From Mucilaginibacter_A sp050954865 (GTDB lineage: Bacteria; Bacteroidota; Bacteroidia; Sphingobacteriales; Sphingobacteriaceae), in contig JBPBQN010000115.1 of assembly GCA_050954865.1 (NCBI GenBank), positions 1 to 7,583 on the forward strand: DNA of 7,583 nucleotides, given 5' to 3'. Shown here piece by piece: positions 5,726 through 7,583 of the stretch (its first letter is position 1; each line of letters opens with the position of its first letter). The notes below the pieces were generated by a model that was not told the origin of the DNA, did not search any database, and was given only the letters and a program-made list of their open reading frames with translations. Both the position numbers and the translations under genes were made by a program.

Positions 5726-7087
5726 ATGAAAAAACTTTACGCTGTTTACAAACCTTTTTATCAGGCAAATTTACAACTGGCTTTGCCGGTAATTATTTCG
5801 CAGCTGGGGCAGGTTTTAGTGCAAACTTCGGATAGCATTATTGTTGGGCAGTTTGCGGGCACCACTTCGCTGGCTGCCGTTTCGCTGGTTAACAGCATTT
5901 TTATTATGGTTTTGGTGATCGGCATTGGCATCGCTTACGGTTTAACGCCGCTGATTGCGCAAGAAAACGGTCGTAAAAACGATGCTGCCTGCGGGAAATT
6001 ACTTGCCGCAAGTTTAGGCATCAATCTGATTTCTGGATTGATACTGTTTTTACTGATCTATTTTGGTTCTGTAATTTTGCTTGATCATCTTGGTCAATCG
6101 CCCGAAGTTGTAGTACTGGCCAAACCATTTTTACTGTTGATGGGATTTTCGATCATTCCGCTAATGATTTTTAACACGTTCAAACAGTTTGCAGAAGGTT
6201 TAGGCTTTACCAAGCAAGCCATGATGGTTTCCATTTGGGGAAATATATTGAACATTTGCCTCGGAATTATCTTTGTAAAAGGTTTGTTTGGCATCGCGCC
6301 AATGGGCATCCGTGGCGTAGGTTTAAGTACGCTGATTGATCGTACGGTAATGGCCGTAGGGATGTCGGTTTATATTTTTCGTTCAAAACACTTCAAAAAA
6401 TACCTTTCAGGTTTCTCTTTATGGCAAATCAGCCTAAAAACCTGCCGGCAAATTTTAGCCATTGGCGCGCCGGTTGCCATACAATACAGTTGCGAAGTAA
6501 GTGCGTTTAGTGGCGCAGCCATTTTAATTGGTACCATGGGCGATGTTCAACTCGCTGCACATCAGGTAGCGATCAATCTGGCTTCCTTAACTTTTATGAT
6601 GGCCAGCGGAATCGGCGCGGCAGCAGCCATTAAATCCGGCAATTTTTTTGGTGCGAAGGATTACTTTCAACTGCGAAAATCTGCCCAAGCCAGTTACCAT
6701 ATAGTACTGCTGTTTATGACCGGTACGGCTTTAATTTTTCTGTTTGCCAATCACCTGATTCCCTGGATTTACACTTCGGATGAAAACGTGATCAGCTTGA
6801 CTGCAAAACTGCTGATTATTGCGGCCATGTTCCAGTTGTTTGACGGCACGCAAGTAGTTGGATTAGGAATTTTACGCGGAATTGGTGATGTGAAAATTCC
6901 TACAATCATCACATTTATAGCATATTGGCTGATTGGTTTGCCCGTAGGATATGCGCTTGGCATCCAGCTAAATCTGGGCGCTTCTGGTATTTGGTATGGT
7001 TTAACCGCAGGATTGATGACTGCTTCGCTCCTGCTTTATTTCCGCTTCAATTATTTCAGCAAAAAACTACAGGCCAGTTTAATTTGA
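5726..7087 (+). CDS. MATE family multidrug efflux transporter, NorM-like
   Basis: Inner-membrane antiporter that expels cationic drugs or metabolites in exchange for Na+ or H+. The 453-residue chain has about 12 membrane segments in two MatE halves (roughly 15-175 and 240-405). Three acidic residues that matter in Vibrio cholerae NorM are conserved at nearly identical positions: Asp36 (QTSDSIIVGQ), Glu257 (YSCEVSAFSG) and Asp373 (QLFDGTQVV). Other family segments are LPVIISQLGQ near the N-terminus, AAHQVAINLASLTFM and LRGIGDVKIPT. I start it at ATG 5726 (MKKLYAV); a TTG two codons earlier is less likely. It lies 90 nt after the AlbA_2 gene, with only a weak possible hairpin between them, so read-through from that operon cannot be excluded. 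Substrate and coupling ion are not readable from sequence. Confidence 0.95.
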   Translation: MKKLYAVYKPFYQANLQLALPVIISQLGQVLVQTSDSIIVGQFAGTTSLAAVSLVNSIFIMVLVIGIGIAYGLTPLIAQENGRKNDAACGKLLAASLGINLISGLILFLLIYFGSVILLDHLGQSPEVVVLAKPFLLLMGFSIIPLMIFNTFKQFAEGLGFTKQAMMVSIWGNILNICLGIIFVKGLFGIAPMGIRGVGLSTLIDRTVMAVGMSVYIFRSKHFKKYLSGFSLWQISLKTCRQILAIGAPVAIQYSCEVSAFSGAAILIGTMGDVQLAAHQVAINLASLTFMMASGIGAAAAIKSGNFFGAKDYFQLRKSAQASYHIVLLFMTGTALIFLFANHLIPWIYTSDENVISLTAKLLIIAAMFQLFDGTQVVGLGILRGIGDVKIPTIITFIAYWLIGLPVGYALGIQLNLGASGIWYGLTAGLMTASLLLYFRFNYFSKKLQASLI

Positions 7088-7103
7088 AATTATTCTAAGC
7101 TGA

Positions 7104-7331
7104 TTAAGCAGCCTGAACGTTCATATCGATAAACTCTGACTGATTCTTTTCGGCAAAACGGTTACTTCCGCTTTTCAAAGTTTCTAAACGTTGTAAAACT
7201 GCTTCTTTAGTAGCAACATTATAATGCAACATTGCCTGTTCAATACTTAGTGATCCGCTGGTGATTTGCATGGCCATTTTTTGCATTTCCTGCTCTCTGA
7301 TCTGCGTAGCCATCATATATAAATTTTGCAT
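7104..7331 (-). CDS. Small hypothetical protein with helix-turn-helix-like segment
   Basis: A 75-residue product of unknown function. Residues 1-24 are rich in Met and Gln and look helical (IREQEMQKMAMQI). Residues 25-52, SGSLSIEQAMLHYNV followed by ATKEAVLQRLETL, resemble the helix-turn-helix found at the start of IS3-type transposase OrfA proteins (a Gly, a short acidic helix, a Tyr-x-Val turn, then a recognition helix), though the recognition helix lacks the usual tryptophan. The last 20 residues are polar and probably disordered. No transposase remnant follows, so it may be a domesticated regulator or an unrelated helical protein. An exact TAnnTTTG box lies 63 nt upstream, which supports expression. 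It converges on the MATE gene with a 16-nt gap. Confidence 0.75.
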   Translation of the reverse strand: MQNLYMMATQIREQEMQKMAMQITSGSLSIEQAMLHYNVATKEAVLQRLETLKSGSNRFAEKNQSEFIDMNVQAA

Positions 7332-7393
7332 TTTTTTATAATTTAATTTATAACTCTATTAAAGATTTATCATTTTTTACGTTAATCTTTCAA

Positions 7394-7401
7394 CAAAGTT
7401 A
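7394..7401 (-). promoter_or_regulatory. Candidate -7 promoter box for the 75-residue gene
   Basis: Read leftwards this is TAACTTTG, an exact match to the Bacteroidota -7 consensus TAnnTTTG, giving a leader of about 55 nt that is very AT-rich. The -33 region holds a T run without a clear TTTG. Confidence 0.5.
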
Positions 7402-7492
7402 GCTGTTATTTTAAAAAAATGAATTTTTAATTAATGGTGTCAGATCTACACAAACCACAATTTATGTTAAATTTTAGTGCGATTAGAAATTG

Positions 7493-7583
7493 TTAAAAAT
7501 ACAATTCAACTGCACTTTTATAGGTATTGCAGTGTGCATCCACAATATCTTTGATGTTTGGCGAATAACCACCGCCCATGCTC
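7493..7583 (-). CDS. Histone deacetylase family protein, C-terminal end only
   Basis: The last 29 codons of a leftward gene entering from the right edge, ending at a TAA (7495-7493). The peptide begins SMGGGYSPNIKDIVDAH, then CNTYKSAVELYF. The segment GGGYSPNIKDIV...HCNTY matches the end of the arginase/deacetylase fold shared by histone deacetylases, AcuC and acetylpolyamine amidohydrolases, where the tyrosine after the glycine run (Tyr303 in human HDAC1, in GGGGYT) completes the active site and an N-terminal-ward metal site lies earlier in the chain. Bacterial members hydrolyse acetylated lysines or polyamines. Because only the tail is visible, the subfamily cannot be named. No clear terminator follows in the 161 nt before the next gene. 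Confidence 0.75.
   Translation of the reverse strand, partial: SMGGGYSPNIKDIVDAHCNTYKSAVELYF

Overview
The window looks like chromosomal DNA from a Bacteroidota bacterium, most likely Sphingobacteriaceae (Pedobacter/Mucilaginibacter-like). This rests on an AT-rich composition with A/T-rich intergenic DNA, near absence of Shine-Dalgarno sites, candidate promoters with the Bacteroidota -7 box TAnnTTTG, and protein sequences of Bacteroidota type. The genus is inference from protein character, not from a marker gene.

Layout, left to right. Positions 1-3138 are leftward genes: the N-terminal two thirds of the chaperone HtpG (cut by the left edge), a 125-residue membrane protein with a CxxC pair, an aldo/keto reductase 21 nt upstream of that protein and probably co-transcribed with it, and a 78-residue membrane protein closed by its own hairpin terminator. 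Then come rightward genes: a PA2169/DUF2383-type four-helix-bundle protein (3429-3887) with a strong terminator; a 651-nt gene-free stretch holding a large inverted-repeat element; a GNAT acetyltransferase (4539-5015) overlapping by 4 nt an AlbA_2 (Schlafen-type) protein with a winged-helix tail (5012-5635); and a NorM-like MATE efflux transporter (5726-7087). The right end is leftward again: a 75-residue helix-turn-helix-like protein converging on the MATE gene, and the last 29 codons of a histone-deacetylase-family enzyme entering from the right edge.

Most genes are housekeeping or general stress and metabolic functions and do not form one pathway. The parts that go beyond ordinary annotation are: (1) the element at 4024-4302, two about 92-96-nt arms in inverted orientation, each able to form alternative hairpins, which resembles a REPIN/MITE-like non-autonomous repeat; (2) the GNAT-AlbA_2 pair, translationally coupled through a consensus AGGAGG, which is unusual in this phylum; (3) a repeated/palindromic TGACA-type motif upstream of htpG that may be a heat-shock control site. 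I see no convincing wholly new multi-gene system; the inverted-repeat element and the GNAT-AlbA_2 pair are the best leads.

Four leftward or edge calls needed manual reading: htpG and the deacetylase end run off the window, and the aldo/keto reductase, DUF2383 and MATE genes are each given from an internal ATG, because the longest open frames begin at implausible upstream TTG codons.
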